64,000 nt of DNA, taken from NCBI RefSeq assembly GCF_002217355.1, contig NZ_MUHA01000007.1:1-64000 (forward strand), in the 5' to 3' direction. The position numbers and the translations under genes are program-made. Under the pieces are notes generated by a model. It saw only the letters and a list, made by a program, of their open reading frames with translations. It was not told the origin of the DNA and ran no database searches. Source of the stretch: Flavobacterium oncorhynchi (GTDB lineage Bacteria; Bacteroidota; Bacteroidia; Flavobacteriales; Flavobacteriaceae). This document shows, piece after piece, positions 24,777-32,203 of this stretch. Position 1 is the stretch's first letter; each line of letters begins with the position of its first letter.

Positions 24777-26522
24777 ATGAAAAGATATTTAATTCTATTA
24801 CTATTCACTTTTCAAGGGCTTTTGGCTCAAGTTCAATTTGAAGCCAGAGTAAGCAAAAATACACTTGGACTAAACGAAAGACTTCGCGTTGATTTCATCA
24901 TGAATGTTGACGGAGATAATTTCGACCAGCCTTCTTTTGACGGTTTTAAACTAGTTGCAGGACCTAGTCAGCAAATAAGCCAATCATGGGTAAACGGACG
25001 AAGCTCTTTTCAAAAAATATACTCTTACATTTTACAGCCAGCTCAAAAAGGATCAGTTATAATCAAGCAGGCCGCGATCGAATACAATGGGCAGATTTAT
25101 AAAACTAACCCCATAAAAGTTACTGTAACCAATGCAGTTGCACAAGAAAGAGATCCTAACGACAGACCTCAAGGTTCTGGAAACGAATTATTGCAATTAG
25201 TCGCAGAAGTTTCTAAAACAAATCCGTACTTAAACGAACCAATAACTGTAGTTTATAAACTATATTTTAACGGAATTGGTGTTACTGGTTTTAAAGAAGT
25301 TGCAAAACCTAAATACAATGATTTCTGGAATCAGAATATCGAAGTTAAACAATTGGCAATTGAAGAAGGTAATTTTCAAGGGCAAAGATGCTATTATGTT
25401 GTTTTAAAGAAAACCATTTTATATCCTCAAAAATCTGGGAAATTAACGATCGAACCTTTTTCACTAGATATTGGTGTTCAATTACCAACAAATCGTCGTG
25501 ACATGTTTGGTCAGATGATTATAACTGAAGATAATAAAATTGTATCTGCGGGAGCAAGAACTATTAATGTAAAACCACTTCCTGAAACTGGAAAACCCGA
25601 AAGCTTTACTGGTGCAGTTGGTAAATTTAATTTTACAGTTACGCCAACAAAGACAACTTTAAAAAGCGGTGAAAGTCTTGATTTAATGGTAAGTGCAACC
25701 GGAAACGGAAACATGAAATTATTTACCCTGCCAAAACCAGTTGTGCCAAACGCATTAGAGATGTACGACCCAGTTCATGATGAAAATGTTTCAACAGCAT
25801 TATCTGGCATGTCTGGAAAAATATCCGACAAATACACCATCGTTCCTCAATACAAAGGAAAGTATGCGATTAAACCAATGACATTCTCTTATTTTGATCT
25901 TAGTTCTGGTTCGTATAGAACAATAACTACAAAAGAGATTATGATTGATGTTTTAGACGGTCCAACATTAGCCGAAGCAAATCCATCGACAGCTTCTAAA
26001 AATGTTATTGCAGAAAAAGAGCAATTTAAATACAACAAAACAAAAACCATATTAGTACCAATTGCTAAAAATGATTTTTACGGTTCAAACTTGTATTATA
26101 CTTTGTTGTTCCTGCCTTTTGCTATTATACCAATTATTATTCTTGCTAAGAAAAGAAAAGAAGCAATAGACGGCGACGTAACAGGAAATAGAATTAGAAT
26201 GAACAATAAGCTTGCTAAAAAATACTTATCGCAAGCCAAAAAACAGCTTAACAATAAAGAAGCTTTCTATATCGCATTAGAGAAAGCAATGCATAATTTC
26301 TTAAAGGCGAAACTGCATATTGAAACTTCAGAAATGAGCAAAGCCAATATTCAAGAATTATTGTTGTCTAGAAATGCAAATCCAGAAGCGGTTCAAGATT
26401 TTATTAACTTGACCGAAAACTGTGAATTTGCACGTTATGCGCCAGCATCAAGCGCTTCTATCCAACAGGATTATGATAAAGCTGTTTTAATTATTTCGGC
26501 ACTAGAAAAGCAGATTGTTTAA
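24777..26522 (+). CDS. batD: BatD: membrane-anchored aerotolerance protein
   Basis: A 581-aa protein with a signal peptide (M-K-R-Y-L-I-L-L-L-F...L-L-A-Q). Long Ig-like beta domains follow (about 20-390), including the family-typical opening F-E-A-R-V-S-K-N-T-L-G-L-N-E and the P-S-F-D-G-F segment. One membrane helix (about 440-459, L-P-F-A-I-I-P-I-I-I-L-A) leads to a cytoplasmic helical tail with F-Y-I-A-L-E-K-A-M-H-N-F. Length and order match BatD (oxygen tolerance family). It is co-transcribed with its neighbours. Confidence 0.92.
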   Translation: MKRYLILLLFTFQGLLAQVQFEARVSKNTLGLNERLRVDFIMNVDGDNFDQPSFDGFKLVAGPSQQISQSWVNGRSSFQKIYSYILQPAQKGSVIIKQAAIEYNGQIYKTNPIKVTVTNAVAQERDPNDRPQGSGNELLQLVAEVSKTNPYLNEPITVVYKLYFNGIGVTGFKEVAKPKYNDFWNQNIEVKQLAIEEGNFQGQRCYYVVLKKTILYPQKSGKLTIEPFSLDIGVQLPTNRRDMFGQMIITEDNKIVSAGARTINVKPLPETGKPESFTGAVGKFNFTVTPTKTTLKSGESLDLMVSATGNGNMKLFTLPKPVVPNALEMYDPVHDENVSTALSGMSGKISDKYTIVPQYKGKYAIKPMTFSYFDLSSGSYRTITTKEIMIDVLDGPTLAEANPSTASKNVIAEKEQFKYNKTKTILVPIAKNDFYGSNLYYTLLFLPFAIIPIIILAKKRKEAIDGDVTGNRIRMNNKLAKKYLSQAKKQLNNKEAFYIALEKAMHNFLKAKLHIETSEMSKANIQELLLSRNANPEAVQDFINLTENCEFARYAPASSASIQQDYDKAVLIISALEKQIV

Positions 26523-26578
26523 ATATAACATCAAACTCGAGAGGTTTTAAAACCAACTCAGGTTCAAAGAAAATAAAA

Positions 26579-27325
26579 ATGAAAAATATAGTATATCTCT
26601 TTTTATTAATCACGCAGGTCTTTTTTGCTCAAAGCGCCTTTGACAAAGGAAATGCTTTGTACCAAAAGGGAGAGTATCAACAGGCTGCAGAGGTTTTCGA
26701 AAATATAGCTAAAGAAGACAAACAAGAATCGGCAGAGGTTTATTATAACCTTGCAAATTGTTATTATAAACTAAATAAAGTTGCTCCTTCTATTTATAAT
26801 TATGAGAAAGCATTATCATTAAATCCTCATCATCCTGAAGCTTTAAACAACTTAAAGTTTGCTAAAAAAAGAACAATTGATGAAATTAAAGAAGTCCCAA
26901 AAGTAGGTTTCGCAAAACTAATTCAAAACTTTACCGGAATTTTTGACTATGATACTTGGGCAAAAATTTCTGTTGTCATTTCATTTGTATTCCTGCTATG
27001 TTTTATTGGATACTACTTTTCGCAGCTTACAATTAGCAAAAGAATTTATTTTATCGGAATGTTTATTCTTTTAGTTGCATTACTTCTAAGCGTTTCAGCA
27101 GGAATGTCTGAGAAGAATCACTTTGACAACGATCGTCCCGCAATTGTTTTTGCGGAATTAAGTGAAGTTCGAAGCGAACCTCAAAAAGCAGGTTCTCCAG
27201 TAATTTTACTGCATGAAGGAGCAAAAGTTTATGTAATCGAGACTGTTGGAAAATGGAAAAAAATCGAATTAACAGACGGTCAAGAAGGCTGGATTGATGC
27301 TTCGACGATCAAGGAGGTGAAGTAG
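26579..27325 (+). CDS. batE: BatE: TPR and SH3-like protein
   Basis: A 248-aa protein with a signal peptide (M-K-N-I-V-Y-L-F-L-L...F-F-A-Q). Two TPR repeats follow (about 18-98, G-N-A-L-Y-Q-K-G-E-Y and Y-Y-N-L-A-N-C-Y-Y-K-L). Two membrane helices (about 130-148 and 156-175) precede a bacterial SH3-like domain (about 185-246) ending G-W-I-D-A-S-T-I. This arrangement matches BatE, the last Bat protein in many clusters, and the SH3-like part suggests peptidoglycan or partner binding in the periplasm. Confidence 0.9.
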   Translation: MKNIVYLFLLITQVFFAQSAFDKGNALYQKGEYQQAAEVFENIAKEDKQESAEVYYNLANCYYKLNKVAPSIYNYEKALSLNPHHPEALNNLKFAKKRTIDEIKEVPKVGFAKLIQNFTGIFDYDTWAKISVVISFVFLLCFIGYYFSQLTISKRIYFIGMFILLVALLLSVSAGMSEKNHFDNDRPAIVFAELSEVRSEPQKAGSPVILLHEGAKVYVIETVGKWKKIELTDGQEGWIDASTIKEVK

Positions 27326-27372
27326 ACTCTCAACAGAATGCAAATTATAATCTCATTTTAAATTACATTCGA

Positions 27373-27987
27373 ATGCTCAAAAAACTTGTTTTAACACTAT
27401 TACTTACTTTCTCACTTAACCTCTTTGCTCAAGAAGAAGTATTTGATATAGATAATCGTCAAAAAGAAGTGTTTTTAAAGGCTGAAACAGCTTTAAAAGA
27501 TCAAGAACTCAACCGAGCGCATGCCTTTTTTTCTTTAGCCCAAAATTTCGGTTCTAATAAAAAGATAAAGGATCTTTCTTTAAAAAAATCAGATTCGTTA
27601 AAAGTTATTTTACGAACAAATTTAATCAAAGAAATTACTGGTAATTGGAAAATGATAACTGCTGAAACATGGGCTATGAGAGAACCTTCAGACAGCGTAG
27701 TTGCAAAAATGATTACTATAAATCCTCATGAAATACTGTTTTATGAACTATATCCCAAAACTAAAAAATGGAGTTTGATTAAAACCGAAAAACTAGTTTT
27801 TACAGATAAAGCAAACATGTCTTCTGATCCTCTATACATATCTTATTCAAACAAAGATGTTTGGACTTATTACATAGATACACCTTCTGGGGGATTAATT
27901 GCGTATTTCATCGGACAAGAGCATGATACTGGTATTTCAGAAATAGTTTGCGGCAATACAAAAATAGAATACTTTAAATTGCAATAA
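27373..27987 (+). CDS. Exported protein of unknown function, possibly lipocalin-like
   Basis: A 204-aa protein with a signal peptide (M-L-K-K-L-V-L-T-L-L...L-F-A-Q). A short helical stretch (about 30-70) comes before a predicted beta-rich region that begins G-N-W-K-M, reminiscent of the G-x-W start of lipocalins. I do not recognise a family with confidence. It lies 47 nt after batE on the same strand, so it may be read through from the Bat operon. A long inverted repeat follows. Confidence 0.65.
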   Translation: MLKKLVLTLLLTFSLNLFAQEEVFDIDNRQKEVFLKAETALKDQELNRAHAFFSLAQNFGSNKKIKDLSLKKSDSLKVILRTNLIKEITGNWKMITAETWAMREPSDSVVAKMITINPHEILFYELYPKTKKWSLIKTEKLVFTDKANMSSDPLYISYSNKDVWTYYIDTPSGGLIAYFIGQEHDTGISEIVCGNTKIEYFKLQ

Positions 27988-28046
27988 CTTTTACTAAAAT
28001 AAAAGAATCCCAAATTCCAAGATGAACAATTGGAGCTTTATTCCAT

Positions 28047-28117
28047 CCTATAAGTGATATAAGTAAACTTAAGCTTGTTCAAAAAACAAAGTCAAATTTT
28101 ATTATATCACTTATAGG
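28047..28117. repeat. Inverted repeat with perfect 16-bp arms between convergent genes
   Basis: CCTATAAGTGATATAA at 28047-28062 pairs with TTATATCACTTATAGG at 28102-28117 around a 39-nt spacer. No T-run follows directly, so it could be a weak bidirectional terminator or a small repeat element. Confidence 0.6.
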
Positions 28118-28125
28118 GTTTACAA

Positions 28126-28695
28126 TTAAAAAGTATAAACTTTCTCAGGTGTAACGCAGTAATCCAATCTCACATCAGATTCAAAAACATCATCAATCTG
28201 ATCTGATGCTTCAAAAAACGAAAGTCCAATTTTAATAGTATCAGGTTTACAATCGGCAAGGAATTTATCATAAAAACCTTTTCCGTAACCTATTCGGTTT
28301 CCAAAATGATCAAAAGCTAAAAGCGGTACAAAAACCACATCGATAGTTTGAGTTGGAACCTCAAGTCCGTTTAAAGGTTCAGGAATATTATATTCATTCT
28401 TTTTGATTTTGGTATTATCCGTCAATAAAAAATGAGTCATTCCACGAGTTTCAAAATCGCTTTTAGAAATCACGATTTCCTTGTCTTTTCCTGAAAGCAA
28501 ATGCAGAATAAATTCAGTATCAACTTCTTTATGTTCTACTATTGGAAGAAAAACATGATAATATGTTTTATCCCAAATAGGCAATTGGATTAAATTATTG
28601 GCAATAGCCAGACTTTTTTCTTCAATATTATCTGCCGAAAGTTCTTTTCGAAGATTTTTATAATGTATGCGTAATTCCTTTTTATTCGTCGGCAT
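28126..28695 (-). CDS. 5-formyltetrahydrofolate cyclo-ligase
   Basis: Converts 5-formyl-THF to 5,10-methenyl-THF with ATP, salvaging folate. From the ATG at 28695 it has 189 aa (M-P-T-N-K-K-E-L-R), overlapping the upstream deacylase gene by 14 nt; a longer reading frame upstream is less likely. The C-terminal motif R-I-G-Y-G-K-G-F-Y-D-K-F and the preceding F-V-P-L-L-A-F-D segment are the family hallmarks. It is translationally coupled to the AstE/ASPA-like gene. Confidence 0.93.
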   Translation of the reverse strand: MPTNKKELRIHYKNLRKELSADNIEEKSLAIANNLIQLPIWDKTYYHVFLPIVEHKEVDTEFILHLLSGKDKEIVISKSDFETRGMTHFLLTDNTKIKKNEYNIPEPLNGLEVPTQTIDVVFVPLLAFDHFGNRIGYGKGFYDKFLADCKPDTIKIGLSFFEASDQIDDVFESDVRLDYCVTPEKVYTF

Positions 28696-29662
28696 TTTCA
28701 GGTAAAGTTTTAGACATATGATAAATAGCATCACCCTCGTATACAATTGGCGAATGATTAGCGTTTATAACAAATCCTTCATGGGGCGCTTTTACCTTTT
28801 GCTCAAATTTACCAAACGGATCTGTAATTATCGCCAAAATTGTTCCCTTAGTCACAAACTTTCCAATCAGGTTATAATCATGAAGCAAACCTGAGCATTT
28901 AGCTCTAAGCCAAACTGAATTTTTAATGTAGATGGATGGCTCTTCGGCTTTTTCAACAATGTGTTTAGGATCAAGCATTTTAAGATAATGCAAAAGACGC
29001 TTCACTCCCATTACACCTTCATTTGCAATTGCATCGTTTATATCCAGCGATTTTCCGCCTTCAAAAAGCAGCATTTTAATATTGGCTTTCTCACAGGTAT
29101 TTCTAAAAGAACCATTGATATTTTTAGAATATAAAGTAAAAGGCGCATTAAAAACATCAGCCAGAATTTTCAACTCGGGATTATTCTCTGTAACTCTAAT
29201 TTGAGGCGCATTAAAACGACTGGCGCCGCCTGCATGAAAATCGACAGCATAATCAATGATAGGCAAAATTTCGGCTACAATATGATAGGCAAATCGGCTT
29301 GCGAGCGATCCTTTTTTACTTCCGGGGAAAACCCTGTTTAAATCCCTTCCGTCAGGAAACTCACGAGATTTATTTACAAAACCATACATATTGATAATCG
29401 GAATACAAATGATGGTGCCTCTTGCTGGACGATTAATTTTTTTACTGATAATCTGACGAACAACTTCAACTCCATTTATTTCATCGCCATGAATTCCTGC
29501 CGAAAATAAAACAACAGGCCCTTCTTGTTTTGAACGACGAACAATAACAGGAATATTAAGTTTTGTGGTAGTATGTAATCGAGCAATCTCAACATTTATG
29601 GTTCTGCTTTCTCCGGGTAGAATTGCTTCACCAAAAATCACCAAAGGCTTACTATTTTTCAT
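28682..29662 (-). CDS. Succinylglutamate desuccinylase/aspartoacylase-family zinc deacylase
   Basis: A 326-aa M14-like zinc hydrolase. The first zinc motif reads G-I-H-G-D-E-I-N-G (His and Glu ligands, about residues 57-60). Further conserved parts are R-D-L-N-R-V-F-P-G and a later zinc histidine in D-F-H-A-G-G (V-D-F-H-A-G). The C-terminal beta-domain ends with a lipoyl-like P-H-E-G-F-V. Close relatives remove acyl groups from amino acids, but the substrate cannot be assigned. It overlaps the cyclo-ligase gene by 14 nt. Confidence 0.88.
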   Translation of the reverse strand: MKNSKPLVIFGEAILPGESRTINVEIARLHTTTKLNIPVIVRRSKQEGPVVLFSAGIHGDEINGVEVVRQIISKKINRPARGTIICIPIINMYGFVNKSREFPDGRDLNRVFPGSKKGSLASRFAYHIVAEILPIIDYAVDFHAGGASRFNAPQIRVTENNPELKILADVFNAPFTLYSKNINGSFRNTCEKANIKMLLFEGGKSLDINDAIANEGVMGVKRLLHYLKMLDPKHIVEKAEEPSIYIKNSVWLRAKCSGLLHDYNLIGKFVTKGTILAIITDPFGKFEQKVKAPHEGFVINANHSPIVYEGDAIYHMSKTLPENADE

Positions 29663-29706
29663 ATTTAATAATAAAAGCTAAATATAGAAATTATATTTTA
29701 AATTTA

Positions 29707-29714
29707 TATCTTTG
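29707..29714 (+). promoter_or_regulatory. Putative -7 box of the 175-aa lipoprotein gene
   Basis: TATCTTTG, an exact match to the common form in this window, 53 nt before the ATG. Confidence 0.5.
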
Positions 29715-29767
29715 GTTTTTAACACTTAAATTCCTAACATACAATCTATTCAAAACCTAAAAAAGAA

Positions 29768-30295
29768 ATGAAAAAAGTATTAGTTTTATTTAGTGCATTA
29801 GCCATATTGGTTTCCTGCCAGAGTAAAGAAGAGAAAATGAAAGAAGCTGAAGCGGATGGAAATGAAGCTGTTGCTGTTAAATCAAAATTAATTGACGGTG
29901 CGGGAAAAGCACTTCAAGAAGAAGGAAAAGCTGCTGCTAAAAGTGCATCAAAAGGAATTGGTGATGTGATTAAAGGCATCAATTCAGGAATGAGCGAAAG
30001 TATCAACACTTCAAAAGTAATTTCTGATCCTGCTTTTAAAACCAGTTTTGAAGAATGTAAAGCGGAGAAAATTTACGCCTCTGACAATGATAAACAAAAG
30101 AAAGTAACAATTTATCTGATTGCTAAAAAAGACTTTAAAGGCGATATTTTACTAAAAGCTTTTGATGCTGATAAAAAAGAAATCGGCAGAAGTAAATTAG
30201 AAGTTTCTATCAAAAAAGATGATGCAAAATACGTAGACTTTTCATTTGATGAAAGAACACATTTACTGCAAACAGAATATTTTACAATTAAGTAA
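29768..30295 (+). CDS. Predicted lipoprotein of unknown function
   Basis: A 175-aa protein with a lipobox (L-A-I-L-V-S-C17). Residues after the cysteine are Q-S-K-E-E, acidic in a way that recalls the lipoprotein export signal of Flavobacteriia, so it could be surface-exposed; that is an inference. A Gly/Ala/Lys-rich region (about 30-75) precedes a beta-rich domain (about 95-175). The gene stands alone between a TATCTTTG box and a hairpin terminator. No family recognised. Confidence 0.75.
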   Translation: MKKVLVLFSALAILVSCQSKEEKMKEAEADGNEAVAVKSKLIDGAGKALQEEGKAAAKSASKGIGDVIKGINSGMSESINTSKVISDPAFKTSFEECKAEKIYASDNDKQKKVTIYLIAKKDFKGDILLKAFDADKKEIGRSKLEVSIKKDDAKYVDFSFDERTHLLQTEYFTIK

Positions 30296-30307
30296 AAATA
30301 ACACCAT

Positions 30308-30349
30308 AAAAAAAGCGTCCGTTTCTTAGAGAAAACGGGCGTTTTTTCT
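30308..30349 (+). terminator. Terminator after the lipoprotein gene
   Basis: Imperfect stem (GCGTCCGTTT/AAAACGGGCG, a G-U pair included) followed by a T-run. Confidence 0.8.
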
Positions 30350-30391
30350 TTAAGAAAACTAAAAGAATTATTTAATTTGAGCGCAAAAGTT

Positions 30392-30399
30392 TAAATTTG
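30392..30399 (+). promoter_or_regulatory. Putative uvrC -7 box, possibly leaderless transcript
   Basis: TAAATTTG ends only 4 nt before the uvrC ATG. If this is the -7 element, transcription would begin at or next to the start codon. No good -33 element at 17-23 nt spacing was found. Confidence 0.35.
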
Positions 30400-30403
30400 T
30401 TCT

Positions 30404-32194
30404 ATGCAGACTCCTCTCGAACTTCAAATTCTAACTTTACCAGATAATCCGGGCGTTTATCAATATTATGATAAAGACGGAAAGATTCTATATGTTGGCA
30501 AAGCCAAAAACTTAAAAAAAAGAGTTTCATCCTATTTCAATAAAACTCACGATACAGCTAAAACAAATGTTTTAGTAAAAAAAATCGTTACCATAAAACA
30601 CATTGTGGTTCCTACTGAAACGGATGCTCTTTTGTTAGAAAATAATCTAATAAAAACACTACAGCCAAGATATAACGTTCTGCTTCGTGATGATAAAAGT
30701 TATCCTTGGATTTGTATAAAAAGAGAACCTTTTTCGAGAATATTTTCGACCAGAAGAATGGTCAAAGACGGATCCGAATATTTTGGTCCTTATACCAGTT
30801 TCAAAACAGTACACACTATTCTTGATCTTATCAAAGAATTGTATCCGCTTCGAACCTGCAATTACGACTTAAGCAAATCAAATATTGATTCTGGTAAATT
30901 TAAAGTCTGCCTTGAATATCATATTGGCAATTGCAAAGGACCGTGTGAAGGTTTAGAATCATTAGAAGAATATCAAAAACAAGTCGATGCAATTCGCGAA
31001 ATTCTTAAAGGAAATTTCAAAGAAAGTATCAAAGGCTTTAAACGATTAATGATTGAATATGCGCAGGAATTGCGTTTTGAAGAAGCACAGAAAATAAAAG
31101 AGAAAATAGAAGTTCTAGAAAACTATCAATCAAAATCGACAATTGTAAATCCAAAGATTACCAATATCGATGTATTTTCGATTGTGTCTGATGAAAGTGC
31201 CGCTTTTGTCAACTTTCTGCAAATTTCACATGGATCGATTATTCGTTCGCACACTTTAGAAATGAAAAAGAAGCTTGACGAAAGTGACGAAGAGCTTTTA
31301 GAACTTGCTATTATTGAACTTCGGGAACGTTTTCAGCTTTTATCTAAGGAAGTAATTGTTCCGTTTGAAATAGATTTAGGCGAAAACATCAAAACAACAG
31401 TTCCGCAGCTTGGTGATAAAAAACAGATTTTAGATCTATCGATTCGAAATGCAAAATTTTACCGAATTGAACAATTAAAACAATTACAAATTGTAGATCC
31501 TGACCGACATACAAATCGAATCATGGCGCAAATGCAAAAAGATTTACGACTTCCGTCAGAGCCGCGTCATATCGAATGTTTTGATAACTCGAATATTCAA
31601 GGAACAAATCCTGTTGCTGCCTGTGTAGTATTTAAGGATGGAAAACCAAGCAAGAAAGATTATCGTCATTTTAATGTAAAAACAGTCGAAGGTCCAGATG
31701 ATTTTGCCTCAATGACCGAAATTGTATATCGTCGTTACAAAAGAGTGTTAGAGGAAAATGAACCGCTGCCGCAATTAATTATTATTGACGGCGGAAAAGG
31801 TCAGTTATCAGCAGCGTTAAAAAGCATTGACGAATTAGGTTTACGCGGAAAAGTTGCCATTATCGGGATCGCAAAACGTTTAGAAGAACTATTTTATCCC
31901 GGAGATTCAATTCCGTTATATCTTGATAAAAAATCAGAAACGCTCAAAGTGATTCAGCAATTACGAAACGAAGCGCACCGATTTGGAATTACTTTTCACA
32001 GAGACAAACGCAGCAAAGCAGCTCTTAATTCCTCAGTAGAAAGTATTCCGGGAATTGGCGAAAAAACTATGCTTACGTTAATACAACATTTTAAAAGTGT
32101 TAAAAGATTGAAATTAGCATCAGAAAAAGAAATATCTGCCGTTGTAGGGGTTTCTAAAGCCAAAAAAATTGTCGACTTTTACAAAACGAACTAG
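30404..32194 (+). CDS. uvrC: Excinuclease ABC subunit C
   Basis: Makes the dual incisions of nucleotide excision repair after UvrAB mark damage. The 596 aa start with a GIY-YIG nuclease (P-G-V-Y-Q-Y-Y...I-L-Y-V-G-K-A-K, about 15-95). The UVR motif that contacts UvrB is near residues 202-237 and the RNase H-like second nuclease contains E-C-F-D-N-S-N-I-Q-G. Helix-hairpin-helix units form the C-terminus (I-P-G-I-G-E-K-T). It is 9 nt upstream of the patatin-like gene, on the same strand. Confidence 0.97.
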   Translation: MQTPLELQILTLPDNPGVYQYYDKDGKILYVGKAKNLKKRVSSYFNKTHDTAKTNVLVKKIVTIKHIVVPTETDALLLENNLIKTLQPRYNVLLRDDKSYPWICIKREPFSRIFSTRRMVKDGSEYFGPYTSFKTVHTILDLIKELYPLRTCNYDLSKSNIDSGKFKVCLEYHIGNCKGPCEGLESLEEYQKQVDAIREILKGNFKESIKGFKRLMIEYAQELRFEEAQKIKEKIEVLENYQSKSTIVNPKITNIDVFSIVSDESAAFVNFLQISHGSIIRSHTLEMKKKLDESDEELLELAIIELRERFQLLSKEVIVPFEIDLGENIKTTVPQLGDKKQILDLSIRNAKFYRIEQLKQLQIVDPDRHTNRIMAQMQKDLRLPSEPRHIECFDNSNIQGTNPVAACVVFKDGKPSKKDYRHFNVKTVEGPDDFASMTEIVYRRYKRVLEENEPLPQLIIIDGGKGQLSAALKSIDELGLRGKVAIIGIAKRLEELFYPGDSIPLYLDKKSETLKVIQQLRNEAHRFGITFHRDKRSKAALNSSVESIPGIGEKTMLTLIQHFKSVKRLKLASEKEISAVVGVSKAKKIVDFYKTN

Positions 32195-32203
32195 TAAATT
32201 CTT

